NCBI RefSeq assembly: GCF_001939075.1 | Contig: NZ_MPTA01000001.1 | Span: 248,001 to 312,000 of the forward strand | Length of the DNA: 64,000 nt | Direction: 5' to 3' | DNA from: Paenisporosarcina indica | GTDB taxonomy: Bacteria; Bacillota; Bacilli; Bacillales_A; Planococcaceae | Shown here: positions 1 to 8,187 of the stretch, one piece after another | Numbering within the stretch: the first letter of the stretch is position 1 | Layout of the letters: every line of letters begins with the position of its first letter | Position numbers and translations under genes: made by a program | Notes under the pieces: generated by a model | Seen by the model: only the letters and a program-made list of their open reading frames with translations | Databases searched by the model: none | What the model was told of the DNA's origin: nothing

Positions 1-2
1 TT

Positions 3-478
3 CGGCGTAAACTGATTGACTATATGCGTAAAGAATCTAAAAGAAAAGAAATAAGTCTTGGTCAAATGATGCCGGAAAATGGGGATCAACAAGATGCTTT
101 TTCCATCTTAGAATCTTCTCATTCATTTGAACAGTTTACAGCGAAGCAGCAAGCTGAAGAAAGAAAACACCAAATAACCGCATATGAAGCATTATTAAAA
201 CCATATGGCTTAAATTTCGAAGAACTTGTTAAAGTATCTCCTTCTCATGAAGACTCCCGTCAAACAGCCATACAAATTGCTCAAATCATAGCAGAAACCG
301 AGGAGTTCTATGACATTTTACAAACGAAAAAAAATTACCGATGAAAGAGTTAGTAGAGTTGGTAGAAGTATCACGAAAGACAATTGAACGTCAACGGAAA
401 TATATTGTAGCCATTGTCATTTTACTGAAAAGCGACTTGCATTATATAAAAGATTATTTAAAAGGGCGAATGTCATGA
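3..478 (+). CDS. sigI: RNA polymerase sigma factor SigI (5'-truncated by window edge; -1 frameshift)
   Basis: Alternative sigma factor of the SigI family (heat and cell-wall-related functions in Bacillus). The gene enters from the left edge: frame 3 is open from base 3 and runs to a stop at 342-344. The conserved C-terminal helix-turn-helix (KELVELVEVSRKTIERQRKYI) continues in a different frame from about 335 to the TGA at 476-478. The frames join in an A8 run at 327-334, and one extra A would give a continuous K-K-K-L-P-M-K-E-L typical of SigI. The stop overlaps the rsgI start (ATGA, 475-478), the normal sigI-rsgI coupling. The break may be a real mutation, a homopolymer sequencing error, or slippage/-1 frameshifting at A-AAA-AAT. 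Identity rests on the C-terminal motif and on neighbour rsgI. Confidence 0.8.
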
Positions 479-1761
479 TGAACGCGCATAAAGGAATCGT
501 GGTTGAGAAAAAAACTTCACATAGCATATTCTTGACGCCAGACGGTCTTTTTCAAAGAGGGATACCTCTGACAACTACTATTGAAGTAGGGGAAGAAGCC
601 TTTTACCGCCCTTTTTTTGTTATGAAAAAACGACGGCTTCCATATAATGCTGCCTGGTCTGCACCAATCATTGCCATGGCGGCAATCATGGTTTTATTTT
701 TCTCGGTTTTATTGCCCTCCCAATCAACTGTTTCTGCATTTGTACAAATCGATATCAATCCGAGTATTGAACTTGGTATTGATAATGAAGGCGACGTGCA
801 ACTATTTAGAGGGCTGAATGAAGATGGCAAAGCCCTGAAACGAGATATTTCCTTTTGGAAAGGTAAATCATTATCATGGGTATTACAAAAAATTGTAAAT
901 CGAACGGAATCAATCACTACTGAAACAGAAACAATTGAAATTATTACGATTTATCAAAAAGACGAAGATCATGTCTCATTAGAAAAAGTAATTGATTCTG
1001 CAATTGCTACTGCTACTCCAAAAATCACTGCGGAAAAACAAGCAGTGCAAGTAATTGAAGCATCTATAGAAGATCGTGAAGCAGCAAACACAGAAGGGAT
1101 CTCTGTCCAAAAATACCATGCTGAAATCGAAATGCAAAAAGCAGAGAAGAAACTGGAAAAAGAGCAAAAACAGAAGAAATCAAACCAACAAGATGCATCA
1201 CCCAAGAATTCTAAGCCTGATAAAAATAAAGATTTAAATAAACAACATGATGTTAACTTAAAGAATGCTATACCACCTGTTAAAAACAAAGACTTAAATG
1301 AACAAATATATCAAGGGAATTCTCAAAAAGACGAGAAATCACAAGGAAACAATAGAGAAAAACAGGTGAAAGATAAAGACCATCACCCTATAGACGAATG
1401 GAATTCTGACGACAACTATAAATCAAACGAAAACAATGGCAAAGACAAGGACAAGGACAAGGACAAGGACAAGGACAAGGACAAGTACAAAGATAAAGAT
1501 AAAGATAAAGATAAAGATAAAGATAAAGATAAAGACAGAGACGAAAACAGAGACAAGGACAAAGACAGAGTCAAAGACAAAGACAAAGACAAAGACAAAG
1601 ACAAAGACAAAGACAAAGACAAAGACAAAGACAAAGATAAAGATAAAGATAAAGATAAAGAAGATAAAGATAAAGATAAAGAAGATAAAGATAAAGATAA
1701 AGATAAACAAAAAGGCAATAATAAAGGCAGAGAGAACAATAACAAAAATAAAGGTGATTAA
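475..1761 (+). CDS. rsgI: Anti-sigma-I factor RsgI with long Lys-Asp repeat tail
   Basis: Membrane-anchored anti-sigma factor that holds SigI at the membrane. Residues ~4-50 form the cytoplasmic RsgI N-terminal domain (GIVVEKK...FLTPDGLFQRG). One membrane segment lies at ~61-82, followed by the conserved extracytoplasmic block with VQIDINPSIELGID at ~90-103. After a Lys/Glu/Gln-rich linker the last ~110 residues are almost pure Lys-Asp dipeptide repeats (about 322-415), ending in an Asn/Lys-rich tail. In this family the outer C-terminal part varies widely between species; a KD tail would be a highly charged, disordered extracellular extension. It is translationally coupled to sigI by ATGA overlap and is followed by a terminator. 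Confidence 0.92.
   Translation: MMNAHKGIVVEKKTSHSIFLTPDGLFQRGIPLTTTIEVGEEAFYRPFFVMKKRRLPYNAAWSAPIIAMAAIMVLFFSVLLPSQSTVSAFVQIDINPSIELGIDNEGDVQLFRGLNEDGKALKRDISFWKGKSLSWVLQKIVNRTESITTETETIEIITIYQKDEDHVSLEKVIDSAIATATPKITAEKQAVQVIEASIEDREAANTEGISVQKYHAEIEMQKAEKKLEKEQKQKKSNQQDASPKNSKPDKNKDLNKQHDVNLKNAIPPVKNKDLNEQIYQGNSQKDEKSQGNNREKQVKDKDHHPIDEWNSDDNYKSNENNGKDKDKDKDKDKDKDKYKDKDKDKDKDKDKDKDRDENRDKDKDRVKDKDKDKDKDKDKDKDKDKDKDKDKDKDKEDKDKDKEDKDKDKDKQKGNNKGRENNNKNKGD
1441..1710 (+). repeat. Hexanucleotide tandem repeats encoding (Lys-Asp)n
   Basis: Three interlocking blocks of 6-bp units, AAGGAC, AAAGAT and AAAGAC, lie inside rsgI, with a few interruptions (Tyr, Arg, Glu, Asn and Val codons). The unit is a multiple of three, so length changes would keep the reading frame. 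The different synonymous codons in each block suggest separate expansions rather than one old repeat. Long antisense reading frames across it are by-products of the repeat. Confidence 0.95.
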
Positions 1762-1762
1762 C

Positions 1763-1790
1763 GTGCTTCTCAAACGAGTAGCACTTTTTT
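1763..1790 (+). terminator. Rho-independent terminator after rsgI
   Basis: Arms GTGCTTCTC (1763-1771) and GAGTAGCAC (1776-1784), one mismatch, loop AAAC, then T6. A weaker hairpin (AAAGAG/CTCTTT, 1842-1858) followed by a T-rich stretch lies before ktrD; the rest of the gap to 1928 shows no clear promoter. Confidence 0.8.
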
Positions 1791-1927
1791 ACTGTTTGCA
1801 AGAATTATATATTCTTCTCGTGAAAAGTTTTTTCTAATGCAAAAGAGACTCCCTCTTTCTTTTTTTCAGAAAGTTTCTTAAAATAGGAAGATGACTTACA
1901 GTGTCATTTGAAAGGACTTGACCTTTT

Positions 1928-3277
1928 ATGAACCCATTGATCCGAAATGTACGAAACTTAACGCCTGCACAGGCTATTGTATCTTACTATTTCTTAGCAA
2001 TTGCTTTTTCAGTAGTGTTATTAAATTTACCAGGAGTATATCAAAAGGGAGTCCATGTTGCATTTATTGATAGTGTGTTTACCACAGTCAGTGCTGTGAG
2101 TGTTACGGGTTTATCCGTTATTGACATTTCAGAAACGTACACCACATTCGGGATTGTCATGTTAATGGTAATCCTGCAACTCGGTGGTATTGGCATCATG
2201 TCGTTAGGTACTTTTATTTGGTTAATAGTTGGTAAAAAGATCGGCTTACGTGAGCGTCAATTGATCATGATTGACCATAACCAACATTCATTGTCTGGGG
2301 TCGTTAACCTAATTATAGAAATAATTAAGATTTTATTATTAATAGAACTAATCGGCGCAATCATTTTAACTTTGTACTTCACTCAGTTTTATGATACATT
2401 CTCAGAAGCATTTATACATGGCTTGTTTGCCTCGGTTTCAGCAACAACAAATGGTGGATTCTCAATAACTGAAAACTCTATGACTCAGTTTCACAATGAT
2501 TATTTTGTGCAAATAATAACCATGATTCTAATTATCTTAGGGGCAATTGGATTTCCTGTTTTAATTGAGATTAAAGCGTTTCTTTCAAACAAGAAAAAAG
2601 ACTTCCGATTTTCACTGTTTACAAAAATTACGACAGTCACTTTTGGGATATTACTAATCGTTGGTACAGTGGTCATTCTTGCGTTGGAAATGTTTAATTC
2701 ATTAAAAGATATGTCATGGCATGAAGCCCTTTTTACAGCCATGTTCCATTCGGTATCTTCTCGTTCAGGAGGATTAGTAACGGTAGATATTACGGAGTTC
2801 AGCCAAGGAACGAACATTTTTATGAGTGCACTGATGTTCATTGGAGCCTCTCCAAGTTCTGTGGGTGGGGGAATTCGAACGACGACGTTTGCCATCGCAA
2901 TTCTGTTCTTAATTAACTTTGCTCGTGGTAAAGATGAAATTCAAATTTTCAATCGAGAGATTCAATTGATCGACGTGTTTCGGTCATATGCAGTAATTAT
3001 TTTAGCGATTTTTATGGTGTTATTCGCAACCATTGCATTATCAATTTCTGAACCGACTCTGTCCATTACGGCCATCGTTTTTGAAATAACTTCTGCATTC
3101 GGTACATGCGGCATGTCGTTAGGTATAACGGAGGATTTATCTAATTTCGGTAAAATTCTCATTATGGTTTTAATGTTTATCGGTAGGGTAGGGTTAATTT
3201 CATTCCTATTTACGATCGGGGGACGTAGAATCAAGACGAAATACCACTTCCCGAAAGAGCGAGTAATTATTGGGTAA
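1928..3277 (+). CDS. ktrD: Ktr potassium uptake channel subunit KtrD
   Basis: Integral membrane K+ channel-like subunit of a Ktr system (TrkH/KtrB superfamily), working with a cytoplasmic KtrA/KtrC ring. The 449-residue length equals what I recall for B. subtilis KtrD. Four pore-loop repeats are visible: TTVSAVSVTGLSV (~52-64), SATTNGGFS, SVSSRSGGLV and EITSAFGTCGMSLG. They alternate with hydrophobic helices in the expected M1-P-M2 pattern, with the selectivity-filter Gly in each. KtrD rather than KtrB is chosen because the gene follows sigI-rsgI, as in B. subtilis, and stands alone. The probable partner is ktrC at 48807. An AAAGGA motif lies ~13 bases before the ATG, so translation initiation may be modest. 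Confidence 0.93.
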   Translation: MNPLIRNVRNLTPAQAIVSYYFLAIAFSVVLLNLPGVYQKGVHVAFIDSVFTTVSAVSVTGLSVIDISETYTTFGIVMLMVILQLGGIGIMSLGTFIWLIVGKKIGLRERQLIMIDHNQHSLSGVVNLIIEIIKILLLIELIGAIILTLYFTQFYDTFSEAFIHGLFASVSATTNGGFSITENSMTQFHNDYFVQIITMILIILGAIGFPVLIEIKAFLSNKKKDFRFSLFTKITTVTFGILLIVGTVVILALEMFNSLKDMSWHEALFTAMFHSVSSRSGGLVTVDITEFSQGTNIFMSALMFIGASPSSVGGGIRTTTFAIAILFLINFARGKDEIQIFNREIQLIDVFRSYAVIILAIFMVLFATIALSISEPTLSITAIVFEITSAFGTCGMSLGITEDLSNFGKILIMVLMFIGRVGLISFLFTIGGRRIKTKYHFPKERVIIG

Positions 3278-3279
3278 AA

Positions 3280-3327
3280 AAAAGAGCCGGTATCCTGATT
3301 TTCACACTCAGGAACCTGCTCTTTTTG
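3280..3327. terminator. Bidirectional terminator between ktrD and the radical SAM gene
   Basis: A long stem pairs AGAGCCGGTATCCTGA (3283-3298) with TCAGGAACCTGCTCT (3308-3322), one bulge and one mismatch, flanked by A8 on the left and T5 on the right, so it can serve both convergent genes. Confidence 0.85.
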
Positions 3328-3372
3328 CTTCTTCAAATAATGAATTGAGGAATTTTTATTTTCTATAATGAC

Positions 3373-5118
3373 TTAGACCAATTCTTTTGGAATAAATGAA
3401 AATTGTGGTGACTGACCATTTTTGAAGAAAGTCAGTAAATAGCCGTCGCTTGAAACTATTTCATTTTGGGATAGTTTCTGTAGGTCCAATGTAAATGGAA
3501 CGAGTAATGTTTGTTTATATACTTCACGTTCATGTAAATCGAGCTCGGCAAATGAATTTCCGGCAATTGCAGGATTCTCAATGATTTTTCGGTAAATGAT
3601 GGACTGCGACTCCTTATCCATTTCTTTTTCCCACCAAGGTTTTCGCGGTTGGTATTGATGATGTGCTAAATAATCTAGTTTCATCAAGCTTTGAACTACC
3701 GCCATGTTTGCACGACCATCTTGTAATAAAAACTCTTCCAGACGTTTAAACAAGTCCTCAAGTTGGTGACCGATTCGAGACCACCCTTGTTCTTCCCAAT
3801 ACGTACCGAAATCTTGGAAGAAATCAAAAGGAGTTTCAAACGTTTCACTAACTAGATATCCAACTGTTCGATCAAGTCTATGATCATTCCAGTACTTCTC
3901 AAGAACATCTTCGGCTTGTTTGATACGTAACATATCATCAAAAGTCAACACGTTGTTTGCGAAGATTTCGTACGGTGCCTGGTCAACATATACATAGCCA
4001 TATTCCTCTGCTTGTACACGAAGCCCAGTGCCACGTAATAGTTTAAGGAAACCTAATTGCAACTCTTCAGGACCCATTGCAAAGACATCATTAAACGTTT
4101 GTTTAAAAGATGCATAATCTTCTTCTGGCAATCCCGCAATTAAGTCCAAATGCTGGGCAATTTTCCCACCCTCTTTTACCATCGTCACAGTTCGAGTTAA
4201 CTTAGCAAAGTTTTGTTTTCTTTTCACAAGTTCATTTGTTAACTCATTAGTAGATTGGACGCCGATTTCAAAACGGAATAGTCCGGCAGGGGCATTTTCA
4301 TTTAAAAACTGAATGACTTCTGGACGCATAATATCTGCCGTAATTTCAAATTGAAAAACGACACCCGGACGATGCTCATCAATTAAAAATTGGAACATCT
4401 CCATTGCATAGCTGCGGCTGATATTGAAAGTTCGATCCACGAATTTAATAATCTTTGCACCGTTATCCATTAAGTATCGAATGTCATCTTTTACTTTTTC
4501 ACGATTGAAATATCGCACACCCACTTCAATTGATGATAAACAAAACTGGCAGGAGAAAGGACACCCACGGCTCGTTTCGATATAGGTAATACGTTTTGAT
4601 AGATGAGGGATATCTTCCTGAAAGCGGTAGGGAGATGGTATCTCGCGCAAATCAATTTTCGGTCCTTGGGGATTCATCTTAAACTTACCATCTACTAAAT
4701 AGCAGATTCCTGGCACTTCTTGTAGAGGGAGATGCCCATCCACATGATGAAGTAACTGTTTAAATGAAATTTCACCTTCACCCATTACAATAAAATCAAT
4801 TTCTTCTATACGTCTTAACCAATAGTTGGAGTCATATGATACTTCAGGTCCGCCAAGTACAATAATCGTCTCAGGACTTACTTTTTTAAGTAAGCGTATT
4901 ACTTTAATCGTTTCTTCGATGTTCCATATGTAGCAACTAAAACCGACAACTTTCGGTTTTTTTAAATAAATATCAGAAACAATATTGAAAGCGGGATCTT
5001 TTATTGTATATTCCGAAATGATGGCATTGAAATCAGGTTGTGCGCTGGCCTTTAAACATCTAAGCGCAAGATTGGTGTGAATATATTTAGCATTTAACGT
5101 TGCTAATACGATGTTCAT
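3373..5118 (-). CDS. B12-binding-domain radical SAM protein with DUF4080 C-terminus
   Basis: Predicted cytoplasmic radical S-adenosylmethionine enzyme of 581 residues. Residues ~1-150 resemble the cobalamin-binding fold (MNIVLATLNAKYIHTNLALR, then VVGFSCYIWN and IVLGGPEVS). The radical SAM core follows with the [4Fe-4S] motif C186-x3-C190-x2-C193 (CPFSCQFC), and the C-terminal ~200 residues match my memory of DUF4080. The substrate is unknown for the family; some members are annotated as possible tRNA- or metabolite-modifying enzymes. It is monocistronic, divergent from the histidine kinase gene with 41 bp between starts. A good RBS (AAGGAG) precedes the start. Confidence 0.85.
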   Translation of the reverse strand: MNIVLATLNAKYIHTNLALRCLKASAQPDFNAIISEYTIKDPAFNIVSDIYLKKPKVVGFSCYIWNIEETIKVIRLLKKVSPETIIVLGGPEVSYDSNYWLRRIEEIDFIVMGEGEISFKQLLHHVDGHLPLQEVPGICYLVDGKFKMNPQGPKIDLREIPSPYRFQEDIPHLSKRITYIETSRGCPFSCQFCLSSIEVGVRYFNREKVKDDIRYLMDNGAKIIKFVDRTFNISRSYAMEMFQFLIDEHRPGVVFQFEITADIMRPEVIQFLNENAPAGLFRFEIGVQSTNELTNELVKRKQNFAKLTRTVTMVKEGGKIAQHLDLIAGLPEEDYASFKQTFNDVFAMGPEELQLGFLKLLRGTGLRVQAEEYGYVYVDQAPYEIFANNVLTFDDMLRIKQAEDVLEKYWNDHRLDRTVGYLVSETFETPFDFFQDFGTYWEEQGWSRIGHQLEDLFKRLEEFLLQDGRANMAVVQSLMKLDYLAHHQYQPRKPWWEKEMDKESQSIIYRKIIENPAIAGNSFAELDLHEREVYKQTLLVPFTLDLQKLSQNEIVSSDGYLLTFFKNGQSPQFSFIPKELV

Positions 5119-5159
5119 AATTCATTCTCCTTTTTTGCATCAATCTATTTTAACAGGGA

Positions 5160-6410
5160 ATGGACTTTCAAACAACAAAGTCTATTGTAGAGAATACACT
5201 GAAGTACATGGGGTGGACTTTCGACAATTTCAGCATACGAGTTGTAGTACCAACATATAGTGAAATATATAATGAGAAAGGTTGGGTGATAGACTTGTTG
5301 GGAGATGGAGTACAAGATTATGAGCTGATGACAAGTAGTAATTTCGACAGTCGATATGAATCTATTTTTGAATTTGCACCTTTTGGCATCATTCTTTCGA
5401 CCGTTGATGGAACAATTGTAGATGCGAATCAACAGATCAAGAATCTCTTAGGTGTCTCTCCTCAAGAGTTGATTGGGGAAAACGTAACCATGATTTATGA
5501 TGTGTATGATGATTTAGCAAAACTGCCCACAGAAGTGATCACACAGATTCAAACAAAAGGTGAAATTAAACAAATTAAATTCGAATCTACCTTTAATAAA
5601 AATGTCGATTTGCATATGATTGTCATAAGAGATGTTTCGGAACAAATTCAATTAGAAAAACAAATGAAACATACCCAGTCACTATCTATGATGGGGCAAT
5701 TAGCGGCAAGTATCGCACATGAAATTCGAAATCCTCTTACATCTCTCAAAGGTTTTACCCAACTTCTCGCTAATCAAGTATCTACAGAAGGAAATCGCTA
5801 TCTAGGTATTATTAATGGTGAACTTAGTCGAATGGAATCAATCCTCAATGAATTTTTAGAATTAGCCAAACCAATGAAACGTTCTTTGCAAATTCTCTCG
5901 ATTTCCTCCATTATTAATCAAGTGGTTGAAATTATGTATCCTCAGGCTATTATCCAAAATATTGAACTTGATTTTGTGTCATTTGACATGGAATCAGATC
6001 TAATCTTGGGTGATGCATACGAATTGAAAAAAGTGATGATGAACATCCTGAAAAATGCAATAGAAGTGATGCCTAACGGTGGGGTAATCACTATTTTACA
6101 AAAGCTAGATAAAGACAATCAATTACGTGTATCAGTGAAAGATCAGGGGAGTGGCTTGACTCAGGATCAAATGGATAAAATCTTTTTACCTTTTTACACA
6201 TCCAAAAACCATGGTACCGGCTTAGGTCTTGCACATGCGGTTCAAACTGTAGAAGATCACAGTGGACGTATTGAGGTTGAAAGTGTGATGTGTGAAGGAG
6301 CTATTTTCCATCTTATTTTTCCATTCTATCAAGAAAATGCATTGAAGGAGTCTACCGAATATGATCAAAGCAATGGAAAGTCCAATTGGAAAGTTATTTC
6401 TTCAAATTGA
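5160..6410 (+). CDS. PAS-domain sensor histidine kinase (KinE-like)
   Basis: Soluble-looking histidine kinase, 416 residues with no membrane segment. One PAS domain lies at ~68-170 (FEFAPFGIILSTVDGTIVDAN), followed by HisKA with phosphoacceptor His187 in IAHEIRNPLTS. The HATPase domain has N-box NAIEVMPNGG, G1 DQGSGL and G2 GTGLGL. Position just before ogt and after the sigI-rsgI-ktrD block matches kinE of B. subtilis, a Spo0F phosphorelay kinase, but that protein is much longer with several PAS domains. No response regulator is adjacent, as expected for an orphan phosphorelay kinase. The start is uncertain: an in-frame TAA at 5151-5153 bounds it upstream, and the ATG has only an AGGGA directly abutting. 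It overlaps ogt by 50 bp. Confidence 0.85.
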   Translation: MDFQTTKSIVENTLKYMGWTFDNFSIRVVVPTYSEIYNEKGWVIDLLGDGVQDYELMTSSNFDSRYESIFEFAPFGIILSTVDGTIVDANQQIKNLLGVSPQELIGENVTMIYDVYDDLAKLPTEVITQIQTKGEIKQIKFESTFNKNVDLHMIVIRDVSEQIQLEKQMKHTQSLSMMGQLAASIAHEIRNPLTSLKGFTQLLANQVSTEGNRYLGIINGELSRMESILNEFLELAKPMKRSLQILSISSIINQVVEIMYPQAIIQNIELDFVSFDMESDLILGDAYELKKVMMNILKNAIEVMPNGGVITILQKLDKDNQLRVSVKDQGSGLTQDQMDKIFLPFYTSKNHGTGLGLAHAVQTVEDHSGRIEVESVMCEGAIFHLIFPFYQENALKESTEYDQSNGKSNWKVISSN

Positions 6411-6849
6411 AAGTGGGAAATTGACTTCTATTCAATTTGAAGAACCTAAAGGTTTTTCTGAACTAATCGAATATGAAGAAGCCGAAAATCTACAACTATT
6501 TGAAAATACGGTAAATCAATTAAATGAATATTTTGAAGGGCAGCGGATTTCATTTGAGTTGCCACTAAATGCAGAAGGCACGGCATTTCAGCAAAGTGTT
6601 TGGGGTCAGTTACCTGACATTTCATACGGAAAAACCATTAGTTATCAGGAGCTAGCCAATCGAATAAATAACCCAAAAGCGTGCCGTGCCGTAGGACAAG
6701 CAAATCGGAGGAACCCATTACCGATTGTGATTCCTTGTCATCGCGTAATTGGTAAAGATAAATCATTGACCGGTTACGCAGGTTCACTCTTACCAATTAA
6801 GGAATATTTACTTCAGTTAGAGTTGAAATACGCACAAAATATTTTGTAA
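6361..6849 (+). CDS. ogt: Methylated-DNA-protein cysteine S-methyltransferase
   Basis: Suicide DNA repair protein that moves methyl groups from O6-methylguanine to its own cysteine. The acceptor site is PCHRV at 125-129 with Cys126; the recognition helix region YQELANRI...RAVGQANRRNP is also present. At 162 residues it fits the Ogt family and has no Ada regulatory domain. The start lies inside the kinase gene with AAGGAG about 10 bases upstream, so the two are translationally linked, the same order as kinE-ogt in B. subtilis. Confidence 0.95.
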   Translation: MIKAMESPIGKLFLQIESGKLTSIQFEEPKGFSELIEYEEAENLQLFENTVNQLNEYFEGQRISFELPLNAEGTAFQQSVWGQLPDISYGKTISYQELANRINNPKACRAVGQANRRNPLPIVIPCHRVIGKDKSLTGYAGSLLPIKEYLLQLELKYAQNIL

Positions 6850-6862
6850 CTTTCGATGAGTT

Positions 6863-6892
6863 TTGACAAAGTTCTTCGATTCGCATTATACT
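6863..6892 (+). promoter_or_regulatory. Sigma-A promoter of the MarR gene
   Basis: A perfect TTGACA (6863-6868), 18-bp spacer, then TATACT (6887-6892), 37 bp before the MarR start codon. Confidence 0.75.
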
Positions 6893-6929
6893 TACGTAAA
6901 TGAAGATATATGAAATAAAGGTGATATAA

Positions 6930-7376
6930 ATGAAATCTGAAGAACTAACACAATCTTTGAAGTTATTTATTGTGCTGTCTCGAGCGAATAAAGCGATTCA
7001 TGAATGTACTACCCAATTTTTTCAAGCAAAGGGGTTAAATCCAACTGAATTTGCTGTATTAGAGTTATTGTTTCACAAAGGTAGCCAACCATTGCAAAAA
7101 ATCGGGAATAAAATTTTGCTAGCAAGTGGTTCGATTACTTATGTTATTGATAAGCTGGAAAAAAGAGGCTTTATACATCGTGTCAATTGCCCAACTGATC
7201 GTCGAGTGACATTTGCTGAGATTACAGCTGAGGGTGAGGAGTTCATGTCTGAGCTGTTTCCAGAACACGAGAATCAGCTGGTAGACATCATGAAAGCTCT
7301 TGATTCAGATGAAAAAGACCAAGCGATTCACTTATTGAAAAAGCTAGGTTTATCAATTAAAGATTTATCGTATTAA
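6930..7376 (+). CDS. MarR-family transcriptional regulator
   Basis: DNA-binding regulator of 148 residues with the MarR winged helix: helix-turn-helix around PTEFAVLELLFHKGSQPLQKIG, recognition helix LASGSITYVIDKLEKRGFI and wing DRRVTFAEITAEG. It resembles the OhrR/YkvE-type branch, but the N-terminal part up to the HTH has one Cys (in HECTTQFF, ~28), so a redox switch is possible yet unproven. No adjacent target such as ohrA is visible. It has its own strong promoter and terminator, a stand-alone unit. An RBS (AAAGGTGA) precedes the ATG. Confidence 0.85.
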   Translation: MKSEELTQSLKLFIVLSRANKAIHECTTQFFQAKGLNPTEFAVLELLFHKGSQPLQKIGNKILLASGSITYVIDKLEKRGFIHRVNCPTDRRVTFAEITAEGEEFMSELFPEHENQLVDIMKALDSDEKDQAIHLLKKLGLSIKDLSY

Positions 7377-7410
7377 AAAAATCCGGCTCACATATGTGAG
7401 TCGGATTTTT
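7375..7410. terminator. Bidirectional terminator, MarR / lipoprotein genes
   Basis: Near-perfect stem ATCCGGCTCAC / GTGAGTCGGAT with A6 before and T6 after, placed between convergent genes. Confidence 0.9.
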
Positions 7411-7439
7411 TGTCATCTATAAGTCTTGCTAATCATGTT

Positions 7440-8138
7440 CTACTTAGCACCGATTGTTTCGCCCATTTTTAAGAAAGCATCTGTTAAGTTAACACTATTT
7501 TGATCGAAAATTGTTAGACGGACAATTAGATTCCCTTGTTCAAATACAATTCCTGATACAGTACCCAATTCAAATTTAGCTTCATACCCAATTTGTTTAG
7601 AGATGCCTTCACCTTGAGGTAACTGTTCTTTGTTAACAATCTTTACTGGTTCTTGACCAATCGTAACTGCAGCAATACTTTCTATCATATTATTAGCGAT
7701 GATTTCATAATCTGCATCATCTTTAGAAATGGTTTCAACACGCATAAAAACAGCAGAATTCTCATCATAAGTTAAGGCGTCTTTATTCGGTTCCTCACCT
7801 GTCAAACTATAGCCATCTAGTTTATAAATAGAGTAATTCTGTTCATCACTATTTATTAATGTAGAAGACTCTTCTTTTGTTTCATCGTTTACTGAATAGT
7901 TTAGTGTTTTTTGAGGTCCTCTTTCTGAAGAAACAGCTTGTTCTTCTGTTTCATCTTCGACTTCCTCAGCTACTTCTTCTTGTGCTTCCTCTGTTTCTGG
8001 TGTATCCGTTGTTTCATCTGTTTTAATATTTGTGTTTGTTTCGCTTTCTGCCCCGTTTGATTCGTCTTTTGTATTACATGCAGCGAGTAAGGAAATTGCG
8101 AGTAGTATTGTTCCAAATAATTGCCAAGTTTTTTTCAT
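7440..8138 (-). CDS. Putative lipoprotein of unknown function
   Basis: Exported lipoprotein, 232 residues. The signal peptide MKKTWQLFGTILLAISLLAAC ends in a lipobox with Cys21. It is followed by an acidic low-complexity linker (Glu/Thr/Asp, ~22-75) and a compact C-terminal region (~80-232) with no motif I can name. It lies 49 bp downstream of the CAAX-protease-like gene and is preceded by AAGGAGG, so it may be the second gene of that transcript. Confidence 0.75.
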   Translation of the reverse strand: MKKTWQLFGTILLAISLLAACNTKDESNGAESETNTNIKTDETTDTPETEEAQEEVAEEVEDETEEQAVSSERGPQKTLNYSVNDETKEESSTLINSDEQNYSIYKLDGYSLTGEEPNKDALTYDENSAVFMRVETISKDDADYEIIANNMIESIAAVTIGQEPVKIVNKEQLPQGEGISKQIGYEAKFELGTVSGIVFEQGNLIVRLTIFDQNSVNLTDAFLKMGETIGAK

Positions 8139-8187
8139 GTAAGTATTCCTCCTTAGTGTAGTAGACGTGATGTTAGTATGAATAGTT

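Noticed and set aside
1441-1710. Possible CRISPR or minisatellite array
   Set aside because: Units are 6 bp, coding and in frame with rsgI; no spacers and no cas genes.
1416-1837. Several long antisense and alternate-frame ORFs across the KD repeat (poly Leu-Ser, Phe-Val, Lys-Thr)
   Set aside because: A 6-bp repeat free of stop codons opens all frames; none has an RBS or a plausible sequence.
1791-1927. c-di-AMP (ydaO-type) riboswitch before the K+ channel gene
   Set aside because: The gap is too short and shows none of the conserved riboswitch stems; only a weak hairpin is seen.
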